NCBI RefSeq assembly: GCF_014467055.1
Contig: NZ_CP060696.1
Location: forward strand, 248,001-312,000
DNA length: 64,000 bases
Reading direction: 5' to 3'
Origin: Caproicibacterium amylolyticum
GTDB lineage: Bacteria; Bacillota; Clostridia; Oscillospirales; Acutalibacteraceae
Positions 18,042-26,268 of this stretch are shown one piece after another (within the stretch, counting starts at the first letter, position 1; every line of letters begins with the position of its first letter). Under the pieces are notes generated by a model. That model was not told the origin of the DNA, did no database searches, and saw only the letters and a list, made by a program, of their open reading frames with translations. Both the position numbers and the translations under genes were made by a program.

Positions 18042-18512
18042 ATGTCTGTATTTGAAACAAGCTTGAGAATTTTAGACGAACTTTTTTCGAGAGATTTTCA
18101 ATTTGCACTGGCAACTGCACAACAAAATATTCCATCTTTAAGAATGGTGGATACTTTTTATGACAACGGCGCATTCTGGATAGTGACTAACCGGAAAAGC
18201 AGAAAAGTGCAGGATATACAGAGCAACCCGCAGGTAGCCCTGTGCAGCTACCTGTATTCTTTTTCAGGTAAAGCATTTGTTGCCGGTCATCCACTGGAGC
18301 AGGCAAACAAGAAGATTCGTGAAAAACTTGTTAAGGCCTTTGCACCGTGGTATTTTGCACATAATAACGAAGAAGATGAGGACATGTGTTTCCTGTGCGT
18401 TAAGCCGACTTCAGGCTTTTTCTTTAAAGACGGAACGGGATATAAAGTGGATTTTGAAAAGCAGGAAGCAAAGACATTTCCGTTTGAACCGGATATTGTT
18501 GTAGTGCAGTAA
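18042..18512 (+). CDS. Pyridoxamine 5'-phosphate oxidase-fold protein
   Basis: This 156-aa protein has the split-barrel FMN-binding fold pattern: FALATAQQNIPSLRMVDTFYDNGAFWIVTNRKSRKVQDIQ, where the Arg and the strand pairs are typical of general-stress FMN-binding proteins. The substrate is unknown, and true PdxH activity is unlikely for this short form. GGGAGGGAG precedes the ATG. It is followed after 17 bp by prmA, so they may be co-transcribed. Confidence 0.85.
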   Translation: MSVFETSLRILDELFSRDFQFALATAQQNIPSLRMVDTFYDNGAFWIVTNRKSRKVQDIQSNPQVALCSYLYSFSGKAFVAGHPLEQANKKIREKLVKAFAPWYFAHNNEEDEDMCFLCVKPTSGFFFKDGTGYKVDFEKQEAKTFPFEPDIVVVQ

Positions 18513-18529
18513 CAGATAGGAGATAAAGA

Positions 18530-19450
18530 ATGGACTGGACAGACGTTACCGTGACCGTTGCACAGGAAGACGGCGAAAAAGCCGAAGCTATTGCGCAGAT
18601 GGTGGTGCCGTACGGCATTTATATTGAGGACTACTCCGATTTGGAGCAGGGCGCGCGTGAAATCGCGCACATTGACCTGATTGACGAAGAATTGCTGAAA
18701 AAAGACCGCTCCCACACGATTATCCATATCTATTTGGAGCCGCAGGAGAATCCCTCCGAAGCGGTGGCGTTTTTGTCGGAGCGCCTGACTGCGGCTAATG
18801 TTGACCACAACATCGGCGAAGCCTCCTGTAAGATGGAGGACTGGATCAACAACTGGAAAAAGTACTTTCACCCGATGCCGGTGGGCGAAAAGCTGCTGAT
18901 TCAGCCTTCCTGGGAGGAGCCGGCCGAAAGCGGCGGACGCACAGTGCTGCACTTGGAGCCGGGGCTTGCCTTTGGCACCGGCACGCACGAAACCACCCGC
19001 CTTTGCATGCAGATGCTGGAAACTTATGTGCAGCCGGATGCAGAAATTTTGGACGTTGGCTGCGGCAGCGGTATTTTAAGCGTGGCGGCGCTGCTGCTGG
19101 GGGCAAAGTCGGCGGTGGGCGTGGATATTGACGAGTTGGCTGTAAAAACGGCTGTGGACAACGCCCGGCGCAACCACGTTGGCGAGCGCTTCACCGGCAT
19201 CTGCGGCAGCTTGACCGAAAAGGTCAGCGGAACCTACGATGTGGTGGTTGCCAATATCGTTGCGGATGTCATTATTGCGCTGACAACAGATGTGAAAAAA
19301 TTCTTGAAACCCAATGCGGTATACCTGATGAGCGGCATTATCGACGAGCGCGAAGAAGATGCGCTCAAAATATTGGAGCCGCACTTTGAGATTCTGCAGA
19401 GGCAGGAAGAGCGCGGCTGGGTTGCATTGGCAGCGAAAGTGCGCGGATAA
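18530..19450 (+). CDS. prmA: Ribosomal protein L11 methyltransferase
   Basis: PrmA trimethylates ribosomal protein L11. The 306-aa protein has an N-terminal L11-recognition domain, then a class I SAM-dependent fold with LDVGCGSGILSVAALLLGA (motif I), GVDID, and the NIVADVI motif IV. GTGTHETTRL, typical of PrmA, precedes motif I. Length and order match the family. It ends at a strong shared terminator. Confidence 0.95.
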   Translation: MDWTDVTVTVAQEDGEKAEAIAQMVVPYGIYIEDYSDLEQGAREIAHIDLIDEELLKKDRSHTIIHIYLEPQENPSEAVAFLSERLTAANVDHNIGEASCKMEDWINNWKKYFHPMPVGEKLLIQPSWEEPAESGGRTVLHLEPGLAFGTGTHETTRLCMQMLETYVQPDAEILDVGCGSGILSVAALLLGAKSAVGVDIDELAVKTAVDNARRNHVGERFTGICGSLTEKVSGTYDVVVANIVADVIIALTTDVKKFLKPNAVYLMSGIIDEREEDALKILEPHFEILQRQEERGWVALAAKVRG

Positions 19451-19464
19451 AAATAAGCATAAAA

Positions 19465-19517
19465 AGTTCCCCGCTTCGCCGGAAATCATGCGGATTTCGG
19501 ACGAAGCGGGGATTTTT
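19465..19517. terminator. Bidirectional terminator, prmA / aromatic operon
   Basis: CCCCGCTTCG (19469-19478) pairs with CGAAGCGGGG (19502-19511) and the inner bases also pair. A and T tracts flank it, so it can end both prmA and pheA. Confidence 0.87.
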
Positions 19518-19521
19518 GCGT

Positions 19522-20637
19522 TTATTTCATTTCGCAGTAGTTGCCGAGAAAGTGAAACCGCGGCAGTTCGTCTTCCAGTGAGCACAGCAGCTCCAAAACC
19601 TTCGGGTCGTGCACGTTTCCGGTAAAATCAAGGTAAAAATCGTATTCAAAATCCTTGCCCTCAATCGGCCGGGATTCAATTTTTGTCAAATTCATACCGG
19701 CGGCGGCAAAACGGGAAAGCACCGAATTTAAACTGCCAGTGGTGTGTGCTACGTTAAAGCACAAGCTGATTTTCTGCGCGTCGTCTGGAATACACATTTC
19801 TTTGCTGATGACCACAAAGCGAGTGGCATTGTTGTCCGCGTTTTGAATATCGGGTTCCAAAATTTTCAGGCCGTGCTGCTGTGCCGCACTCTCACTGCAG
19901 ACGGCGGCAATGCCAACGTCCTTTTCGGCAAGTTCGGCGGCGGCACTGGTGCTGCTGATTTCCGAAAGCGGAAGCTGCAGGGTGGCAAGCCGCTGGGAGC
20001 ACTGCATCAGCGCGATGTCTTTGGAACGAACACAGCGGATGTCCGCAATTCTGCCGGTGCGGCTTGCAAGGCAGTGGTGTACGCCCAGTGTTTTGGCCGC
20101 AATAATCGAAAAACAATACTGCATGAGCAGACCGTAAACTTCGCTTACGCTGCCTGCACTGGAATTTTCAACAGGAATGACGGCAAGGTCGGCCTGCCTC
20201 TGCTCCACACAGCGGAAAATATCGCTGAACCGGCTGAAAAAGCTCGGTTCTGCCTGCGGATAAAGTGCCTGCAGAACATCGTGGCTGTAGGAACCCGCGC
20301 CGCCCAAACACGCAACGTTTGTGGTGCGGCGGGGTGCTTTCGGTGCGGCAGAAATGCGCTGGCGCAGGTCTTTGCCGGCACCCAGCAGGCTGTGCTGCAG
20401 CGCACGGCTTTCGCTCATGATGGTGTTGTACACAATGCGCGCCGCGCCGCCGTATTCACCGGCTTTCGCAGAAATGCGGTCCAAAATCTCCTGCTCACGC
20501 ACAGGGTTAAACACTGGGGTGCCATCCCGCTTTTTTACTTCTGCAACTTTTTTTGCGCAGTCCATACGCTTCATGAAAAGCGGCAGCAGCTGTTCGTCGA
20601 TTGTGTCAATCTCTTTGCGTATATCTGATAATTCCAT
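19522..20637 (-). CDS. pheA: Bifunctional chorismate mutase / prephenate dehydratase (P-protein)
   Basis: The enzyme converts chorismate to prephenate and then phenylpyruvate, the committed Phe steps. The 371-aa protein has an AroQ-type mutase (about 1-90: DIRKEIDTIDEQLLPLFMKR), a dehydratase domain (about 110-285) with the NATRF motif, and a C-terminal ACT domain with ESRP, the Phe-binding signature. It is the last gene of the aroF-tyrA-aroB-aroA-aroC-pheA run, 3 bp after aroC, and ends at the shared terminator. Confidence 0.96.
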   Translation of the reverse strand: MELSDIRKEIDTIDEQLLPLFMKRMDCAKKVAEVKKRDGTPVFNPVREQEILDRISAKAGEYGGAARIVYNTIMSESRALQHSLLGAGKDLRQRISAAPKAPRRTTNVACLGGAGSYSHDVLQALYPQAEPSFFSRFSDIFRCVEQRQADLAVIPVENSSAGSVSEVYGLLMQYCFSIIAAKTLGVHHCLASRTGRIADIRCVRSKDIALMQCSQRLATLQLPLSEISSTSAAAELAEKDVGIAAVCSESAAQQHGLKILEPDIQNADNNATRFVVISKEMCIPDDAQKISLCFNVAHTTGSLNSVLSRFAAAGMNLTKIESRPIEGKDFEYDFYLDFTGNVHDPKVLELLCSLEDELPRFHFLGNYCEMK

Positions 20638-20640
20638 CGG

Positions 20641-21732
20641 TTACACCTCCGCAGTACCATTTAAAATTCCGGGCAGATTCATCAGCGCCAGTGCGGCGGC
20701 GGACTCCACCACCGGCACAGCACGCGGCACAATGCAGGGGTCGTGCCGGCCGCGCACAGCCAGCACGGTGTTTTCTTTTGTGGTCAAATCCACGCTCTGC
20801 TGGTCTTTGGCAATGGAGGGGGTTGGCTTAAATGCTGTGCGGAATACGATAGGCATACCGGTTGTGATACCGCCTAAAATGCCGCCGGCGTTGTTTGTGC
20901 GTGTTTTCACATGTCCCTCTGCGTCGTAGTAATAGGGGTCATTGTTTTCACTGCCGTGAAGCTTTGCCGCACCGAAGCCCGCACCGAACTCCACACCCTT
21001 GCAGGCGGGAATCCCAAACAGAATAGAAGAAAAAACGCTTTCCACGCCGCCGAACATTCCCTCGCCGCCAAGCCCGGCGGGCACACCGGCAATGCCGCAT
21101 TCAATAACGCCGCCAATGCTGTCCTGTGCCGCGCGTGCGGTTTCTATTTCGCGGTACATTGCGTCTTTTTTCTCTGCCTCCAGCACTGGGAAGTAGGCAG
21201 TACTCAGCGCCGCCAGCGCTGCCGGTTCAGGGTTAAGTGGGCTGTCACTGACGGTGCCGACGGAAAGCGCGTGTGCACCCAGTACGACGCCCTTTCGTTC
21301 CAGAATCTGGCGGCAGACCGCGCCCGCAAATACCAGTGGAGCAGTCAGCCTGCCGGAAAAGTGCCCGCCGCCGCGTATATCATTATAGCCGTGGTATTTG
21401 ACCCATGCCGGATAATCAGAATGGCCGGGGCGCGGAACCGCCAGCAGATTGCTGTAGTCGCTGGAGTGCGTATTGGTGTTTTGAATCACCGCACACAGCG
21501 GCGCACCGATCGTTATACCGTTCAGCAGGCCGGAAAGCACCTGCGGAGCATCTGCTTCTTTCCGCGGGGTACTGGCGCTGTCCTGCCCGGGGGCGCGGCG
21601 CGCCATCTGTGCCTGCACCGCGTCAAGGTCAATGGCTTCTCCGGCGGGCAGTCCCTCTACGATACAGCCGATTGCCGGGCCGTGGCTTTCACCGAAAATA
21701 CTGATTTTTACCTGTTTACCCCAGGATGACAT
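20641..21732 (-). CDS. aroC: Chorismate synthase
   Basis: This FMN-dependent lyase forms chorismate from EPSP. The 363-aa protein shows GESHGPAIGC near the start, RPGHSDYPAWVKY and DIRGGGHFSGRLTA in the middle, and GRHDPCIVPRAVPV toward the end, all family signatures. The start overlaps the aroA end by 17 bp, consistent with tight translational coupling. Confidence 0.97.
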   Translation of the reverse strand: MSSWGKQVKISIFGESHGPAIGCIVEGLPAGEAIDLDAVQAQMARRAPGQDSASTPRKEADAPQVLSGLLNGITIGAPLCAVIQNTNTHSSDYSNLLAVPRPGHSDYPAWVKYHGYNDIRGGGHFSGRLTAPLVFAGAVCRQILERKGVVLGAHALSVGTVSDSPLNPEPAALAALSTAYFPVLEAEKKDAMYREIETARAAQDSIGGVIECGIAGVPAGLGGEGMFGGVESVFSSILFGIPACKGVEFGAGFGAAKLHGSENNDPYYYDAEGHVKTRTNNAGGILGGITTGMPIVFRTAFKPTPSIAKDQQSVDLTTKENTVLAVRGRHDPCIVPRAVPVVESAAALALMNLPGILNGTAEV

Positions 21733-22981
21733 CCGCTTTTCCCCCTAAATCTTTGTATACATCAAAAAATTCCGGCCAGCTTTTGCGCACGGCTTCTGCG
21801 TCAGTCACTACAACAGGATGCTTGGCACGCAGCGCGGCGATAGCCGCAGCCATAACGATGCGGTGGTCGTTGCAGCCATCCGCAGTGCCGCCGGAAAGAC
21901 TAGTGCCGTAAATAATAAGACTGTCCGCTTTTTCCTCTGCTCGCCCGCCCAGTGCACAGACCATGCGGCGCAGGGCGGTCAGGCGGTCGCTCTCTTTTAA
22001 GCGGAGCCGTGCGCCGTTGAGCAAGCGGGTGTGTCCCTGCGCAAAGGCTCCCACCACTGCGAGAATCGGTGCCAAGTCGGGAATCTGCTCTACATCAATG
22101 TCGATTCCGTGCAGTTCGCCGGGGCGTGCGGTCAGCACGCCGTCCTGCCAGCTGAGGTCTGCACCGAAGCAGCGCAGCAGATCCTCAATCGCACGGTCGC
22201 CCTGCGCGGAGTTTTGGTCAAGTCCGAAAAGGGAAACCTCGCCGTCCAGCGCACCCGCGGTCAGCAGGAACGCCGCTTGACTCCAGTCCCGCTCAATCTG
22301 CTGATTTCCCGCTTTGTACGTCTGCTTGCCCGGCACCAGCCAGCCGGTTTCCGTACGGGTAACCTGTACGCCAAATTTCTGCAGCGCACTGCAGGTCATG
22401 TCCACATAAGCGGCGCTTTGCAGTGGGGTTGTCAGCGTAATGGTGCTGTCGCCAGAAAGCAGCGGCAGTGCAAACAGCAGTCCGGTAATGAACTGGCTGG
22501 AAATATCCCCCGGCAGGCAAAAATCACCCGGCTGAAGCTGTCCGGAAACCGTCAGCGGCAGGCCGGCGGCGGTTTTGCAGGCAACGCCGTGCTGCGGCAG
22601 CAAATCCAGATAAATGCCTAAAGGACGCTGCGGCAGACGCCCGCGCCCGACAAATTCCGCCGTTACGCCGAGTGCCGCTGCCAGCGGAATCAGGAACCGC
22701 AGGGTAGAGCCGCTTTCCGCGCAGTCCAGCGTGACCGGCGCGGCGGGCAGGGCAGAGATGCCCTGAATCTGTAAAGTATCTTCGGTTTGTGCCGCCGCAG
22801 CGCCGAGTGCTTCCATGCAGCCGATGGTTGCGGCCATGTCCACACTGGTGCCGATAGGAGAAAGCACGCTGCTTCCCTTTGCAAGACCGGCGCAGATAAT
22901 GGCGCGGTGAGCGGCGCTTTTGCTGGGCGGCGGTGCGGCGGTGCCGTGCAGACTGCTGGGCTGAATCCGCGCGCGGTTCAT
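21716..22981 (-). CDS. aroA: 3-phosphoshikimate 1-carboxyvinyltransferase (EPSP synthase)
   Basis: The enzyme joins PEP to shikimate 3-phosphate. The 421-aa protein has PPSKSAAHRA near residue 20, the active-site segment CAESGSTLRFL, and LKESDRLTALRRM in the second domain. The start at 22981 (MNRARIQPS) is chosen because it overlaps the aroB stop as ATGA; a start five codons earlier lacks that logic. Confidence 0.96.
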   Translation of the reverse strand: MNRARIQPSSLHGTAAPPPSKSAAHRAIICAGLAKGSSVLSPIGTSVDMAATIGCMEALGAAAAQTEDTLQIQGISALPAAPVTLDCAESGSTLRFLIPLAAALGVTAEFVGRGRLPQRPLGIYLDLLPQHGVACKTAAGLPLTVSGQLQPGDFCLPGDISSQFITGLLFALPLLSGDSTITLTTPLQSAAYVDMTCSALQKFGVQVTRTETGWLVPGKQTYKAGNQQIERDWSQAAFLLTAGALDGEVSLFGLDQNSAQGDRAIEDLLRCFGADLSWQDGVLTARPGELHGIDIDVEQIPDLAPILAVVGAFAQGHTRLLNGARLRLKESDRLTALRRMVCALGGRAEEKADSLIIYGTSLSGGTADGCNDHRIVMAAAIAALRAKHPVVVTDAEAVRKSWPEFFDVYKDLGGKADVILG

Positions 22982-24033
22982 TGCGATACCCCACAAAGTT
23001 CGGGCAGTTCACTGCGCGGAACATTCTGCGTAAAACATTCCCCAATCGTTTTCAGGAAAACTAGCTTCACGCCGCTGCCGCTGCTTTTTTTGTCATGCGC
23101 GGTAGCCGGAAGCAATGTTTCCAGTGTTTCTTCACAGGAGGTGGGCAGACCGTATTTTTGCAGCAGTGCTGTGATGCTTTCCGCAGTGCCTGCTGCAGTC
23201 AGACCGTTCTTTTCGCCAATCTGTGAAATCAGCACCATGCCGATGCCAACGGCTTTTCCGTGGGAAAGGCCGCCGTAGTTCTGCACCCGCTCCAACGCGT
23301 GCCCAAACGTGTGCCCAAAGTTGAGAATGGCGCGTTCGCCGGTGTCGCGTTCATCGCGCTCCACGACCTGCCGCTTAATGTCTACACAGGTGTAAATCAT
23401 TTCTGCAAGGTAATTGCGGCAGTCCTCAGCGGCAAGGCGGTCAAACAGCGATTTGTCGCGGATGCAGCCGTATTTAATGACTTCCCCCATGCCGTCCGCA
23501 AAGAAAGCGGGGGCCAGAGTGGAAAGTGTCTGCGGGTCAATCAGCACCAGCGCGGGCTGGTGGAACGCACCTACCAAATTTTTACCCTCGGGCAGGTCCA
23601 CACCGGTTTTGCCGCCGACGGAGGAATCCACCTGCGAAAGCAGCGTGGTCGGAATCTGGATAAATGGGATACCGCGCAGCCACGTTGCCGCCGCAAAACC
23701 GGTCATATCGCCGCAGACACCGCCGCCCAGCGCCACTGCAAAGTCGGTGCGGGTCAGGTTCGCCTTGGAAAAAGCCGCGTAAAACGACGAAATCGTCGTT
23801 AGATTCTTGCTCTGTTCCCCGGCGGGAAAAACTGCGGTGGAAACAGAGAATCCGGCATTTTCCAGCGACTGCTTTACTTTTTCGGCGTACAGCGGTGCTA
23901 CATTGGTGTCAGACACCAGTACCGCACGCTCCGCTTTTGGCAAAAGCGCCTTTGCGCGGCTTCCAATTTGGGTAAGGCAGTCGTTTTCGATGATAATTTC
24001 GTAAGACGGCTGTGTGTTTACAGTCAGCTTCAT
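22978..24033 (-). CDS. aroB: 3-dehydroquinate synthase
   Basis: This NAD-dependent enzyme converts DAHP to 3-dehydroquinate, step two of the shikimate pathway. The 351-aa protein shows GGGVCGDMTGFAAATW, the metal-binding stretch EVIKYGCI, and NFGHTFGHALE. The start codon overlaps the tyrA stop (ATGA), and its stop overlaps the aroA start. Confidence 0.97.
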   Translation of the reverse strand: MKLTVNTQPSYEIIIENDCLTQIGSRAKALLPKAERAVLVSDTNVAPLYAEKVKQSLENAGFSVSTAVFPAGEQSKNLTTISSFYAAFSKANLTRTDFAVALGGGVCGDMTGFAAATWLRGIPFIQIPTTLLSQVDSSVGGKTGVDLPEGKNLVGAFHQPALVLIDPQTLSTLAPAFFADGMGEVIKYGCIRDKSLFDRLAAEDCRNYLAEMIYTCVDIKRQVVERDERDTGERAILNFGHTFGHALERVQNYGGLSHGKAVGIGMVLISQIGEKNGLTAAGTAESITALLQKYGLPTSCEETLETLLPATAHDKKSSGSGVKLVFLKTIGECFTQNVPRSELPELCGVSQ

Positions 24034-24866
24034 TCTCCAAGCTCCTCCTTTACAAGGCGGCCCTGCCGCAGCAGTTCCTCCAGCTTGTCATGGTCATTTT
24101 CGGCGACCGCGTTGCGAATGTCCGTTAAGTTTTTCAGCAGAGTGTCCAATTCTTCGGTAAGTGCGGTGCGGTTGTCCAGAAACAGTTCTGACCACATGAC
24201 TTCATTGATGTTTGCCACCCGGGAAACATCCCGGTAGCTGCCTGCGGAAAAGCCGCGGTGCTCCGGGCAGCGCGGGCTCATTACATAGGCGCAGGCAAGC
24301 GCGTGCGGCACCTGGCTGGTAAACGCAATCAGCCGGTCGTGCTGCTCCGGTGTAGTGGAAACCGAGCGGCCAAAGCCAAGTGCAAAGGCAGTCTGCCGCA
24401 GCAGCTCCTGTACTTTTTCCGGAGCGCCGCAGGGAACCAGAATGTAGCTTGCACCGGTAAAAAGGTCGGCGCGGGAGGCGGAAAAACCGTGCTTTTCCGT
24501 ACCGGCCATCGGGTGTGCGCCGCAGTAGGTGAAGCCGCCCTCTTTAGCCAGTGCACAGAGCCCACGGCAGACTTCCGCTTTAATGCCGCATACGTCAGTG
24601 ACAACGGTGTGTTTCTGAAAAGAGGAAAGATGCGTTTTTACAAAGTCAATGTCCGCCTGCGGGTACAGGCACAAATATACAATGTCGGCCCCAGCGAGGT
24701 CGCAGTCGTCACCGGCTTTTGTAATGGCGCCGCAGGCCAGAGCTTCCTCTAGAGTAGCGGGGTCCGTATCAAATCCGGCTACATGGCAGTCGGTGTATTT
24801 CGTAAAGGCTTTTGCAAGGCTTCCGCCGATTAGACCCAGCCCAACAATGACAATGTTTCGTTTCAC
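24030..24866 (-). CDS. tyrA: Prephenate dehydrogenase
   Basis: The enzyme oxidatively decarboxylates prephenate to 4-hydroxyphenylpyruvate for Tyr. The 278-aa protein begins with a Rossmann motif IVIVGLGLIGGSLA and carries GAHPMAGTEKHGF in the catalytic region. It lacks a C-terminal ACT domain. A GTG start at 24866 is chosen because GAAGGAGGA precedes it; the longer frame runs back into aroF. The stop overlaps the aroB start by 4 nt. Confidence 0.94.
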   Translation of the reverse strand: MKRNIVIVGLGLIGGSLAKAFTKYTDCHVAGFDTDPATLEEALACGAITKAGDDCDLAGADIVYLCLYPQADIDFVKTHLSSFQKHTVVTDVCGIKAEVCRGLCALAKEGGFTYCGAHPMAGTEKHGFSASRADLFTGASYILVPCGAPEKVQELLRQTAFALGFGRSVSTTPEQHDRLIAFTSQVPHALACAYVMSPRCPEHRGFSAGSYRDVSRVANINEVMWSELFLDNRTALTEELDTLLKNLTDIRNAVAENDHDKLEELLRQGRLVKEELGE

Positions 24867-24924
24867 AGCGGTTCCTCCTTCAAGTGACGGGCAGATGAGC
24901 CCGTCTGTTCGTATGCAGGTTCGG

Positions 24925-25947
24925 TTACAGCTTTTTGCCGAACAGGGGGGCAATTTCCTTAATGCGGCCTGCTACATGGTCGAACTGGTCAGGAGTTAGG
25001 GACTGGGCACCGTCGGAAAGCGCCTTCTTCGGATTATTGTGCACTTCAATAATCAAACCGTCTGCACCGGCGGCAACGGCTGCCATTGCCAGCGGCTCTA
25101 CCAGCCAGGAAATTCCGCCTGCATGGCTCGGGTCAACTACAACCGGCAGATGAGAAATCTTTTTGAGAATCGGCACAGCAGAAATGTCCAGTGTGTTGCG
25201 GGTAAAGGTTTCGTAGGTGCGGATGCCGCGCTCGCAGAGAATGACATTTTCATTGCCGCCTGCCATGATGTATTCAGCACTCATCAGCAGCTCCTCAATC
25301 GTGCCGGAAAGGCCGCGCTTGAGCAGAATCGGTGTTTTCAAGTGGCCAAGCTCACGCAGCAGGTCAAAGTTCTGCATGTTGCGTGCGCCGACCTGAATGA
25401 CATCCACGCCGGCTTCAAGGAACAGATCAATTTGGCGGACACTCATCAGTTCGGTGACGATGGGCATGCCGGTTTCTTTTTTTGCTACGTTCAGCAGTTC
25501 CAGACCCTCTGCTTTCAGGCCCTGGAACGCGTAGGGGCTGGTGCGGGGCTTAAAGGCGCCGCCGCGCAGGAACTGAGCACCTGCGGCGTGAACACGCTTT
25601 GCCACTTCGGTAATCTGCGCCTCAGATTCCACACTGCAGGGTCCTGCAATCAGTGTCATGGTGCCGCCGCCAATCTGCAGACCGTTCGGCAGCTTTACAA
25701 CGGTGTCATCCGGGTGGAACTTGCGGTTTGCCTTTTTATAAGGCTCCTGCACACGTTTGACGGATTCCACAATTTCGTTTGCACCGATGTTGTCAATGTC
25801 AATGCAGGCGGTGTCACCAATTAAGCCGAGCACAGTGCTCTGTGCGCCGACCCAGGTGTTGACGGAAACGCCATAGGTGTCCTCCAGCTCTGCAACAAAT
25901 TCCTTGCGTTGGTCTTCTGTACAATCTGACTTTAAAACAATAATCAT
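24925..25947 (-). CDS. aroF: 3-deoxy-7-phosphoheptulonate synthase (type I beta, with N-terminal regulatory domain)
   Basis: DAHP synthase is the entry step of the shikimate pathway. The 340-aa protein has an N-terminal ferredoxin-like domain (about 1-70), which in the Thermotoga-type enzyme mediates Tyr/Phe inhibition. The barrel follows with AGPCSVE, GGAFKPRTSPYAF and DPSHAGG. It is the first gene behind the aromatic leader peptide (26053-26160). About 58 bp separate it from tyrA. Confidence 0.96.
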   Translation of the reverse strand: MIIVLKSDCTEDQRKEFVAELEDTYGVSVNTWVGAQSTVLGLIGDTACIDIDNIGANEIVESVKRVQEPYKKANRKFHPDDTVVKLPNGLQIGGGTMTLIAGPCSVESEAQITEVAKRVHAAGAQFLRGGAFKPRTSPYAFQGLKAEGLELLNVAKKETGMPIVTELMSVRQIDLFLEAGVDVIQVGARNMQNFDLLRELGHLKTPILLKRGLSGTIEELLMSAEYIMAGGNENVILCERGIRTYETFTRNTLDISAVPILKKISHLPVVVDPSHAGGISWLVEPLAMAAVAAGADGLIIEVHNNPKKALSDGAQSLTPDQFDHVAGRIKEIAPLFGKKL

Positions 25948-25975
25948 CAGGGTACCCTCCAGAGTAAAATTTCAT

Positions 25976-26010
25976 ATAAAAAAAGACGGAGCTGCTTGTG
26001 AGCTCCGTCT
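25976..26010 (-). terminator. Attenuator terminator upstream of aroF
   Basis: The minus-strand RNA forms a perfect 10-bp stem (26001-26010 with 25984-25993), loop CACAAGC, then seven U residues. It lies between the leader peptide stop and the aroF start, so transcription must pass it to reach the operon. Confidence 0.9.
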
Positions 26011-26052
26011 AAAGAATATGCAAACATAAAAATATAGTCTTAGTCTGCGCCT

Positions 26053-26160
26053 TTAACAGGGAAGCTTACAGCAGTTTTTTACACACAGCGAATAGCCCCA
26101 GGTAAAATAAAAGCTGGGGAAGCAAAAATAGCTAAATCGATGTGTGCTGGATGCCTGCAT
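26053..26160 (-). CDS. Aromatic amino acid leader peptide (35 aa) of the aroF operon
   Basis: An ATG at 26160, preceded by AAAGGAG at 8-nt spacing, opens a 35-codon frame ending TAA at 26053. Residues 9-23 read FSYFCFPSFYFTWGY, that is five Phe, three Tyr and one Trp in 15 codons. A hairpin CCCCAG/CTGGGG overlaps these codons. A downstream AGCTTC segment can pair with GGAGCT of the terminator's first arm, giving an alternative antiterminator. Ribosome stalling at Phe/Tyr/Trp codons would thus let transcription continue into aroF-pheA. The reading frame and elements are seen; the mechanism is inferred from classical attenuation. Confidence 0.88.
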   Translation of the reverse strand: MQASSTHRFSYFCFPSFYFTWGYSLCVKNCCKLPC

Positions 26161-26209
26161 GCTGAAGCTCCTTTAACGCAAGATTGACGAAAATTCGGAC
26201 TTCCTGCTT

Positions 26210-26239
26210 ATCATAATACAGAAAGACAGTGATTGTCAA
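26210..26239 (-). promoter_or_regulatory. Promoter of the aroF attenuator transcript
   Basis: On the minus strand there is TTGACA (26239-26234), an 18-nt spacer and TATGAT (26215-26210), about 50 nt upstream of the leader peptide start. It lies just downstream of the aroE-aroK stop, so the two transcription units can be separate. Confidence 0.8.
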
Positions 26240-26268
26240 CATATTTTAACGATTTAAAGCAAATTCGA

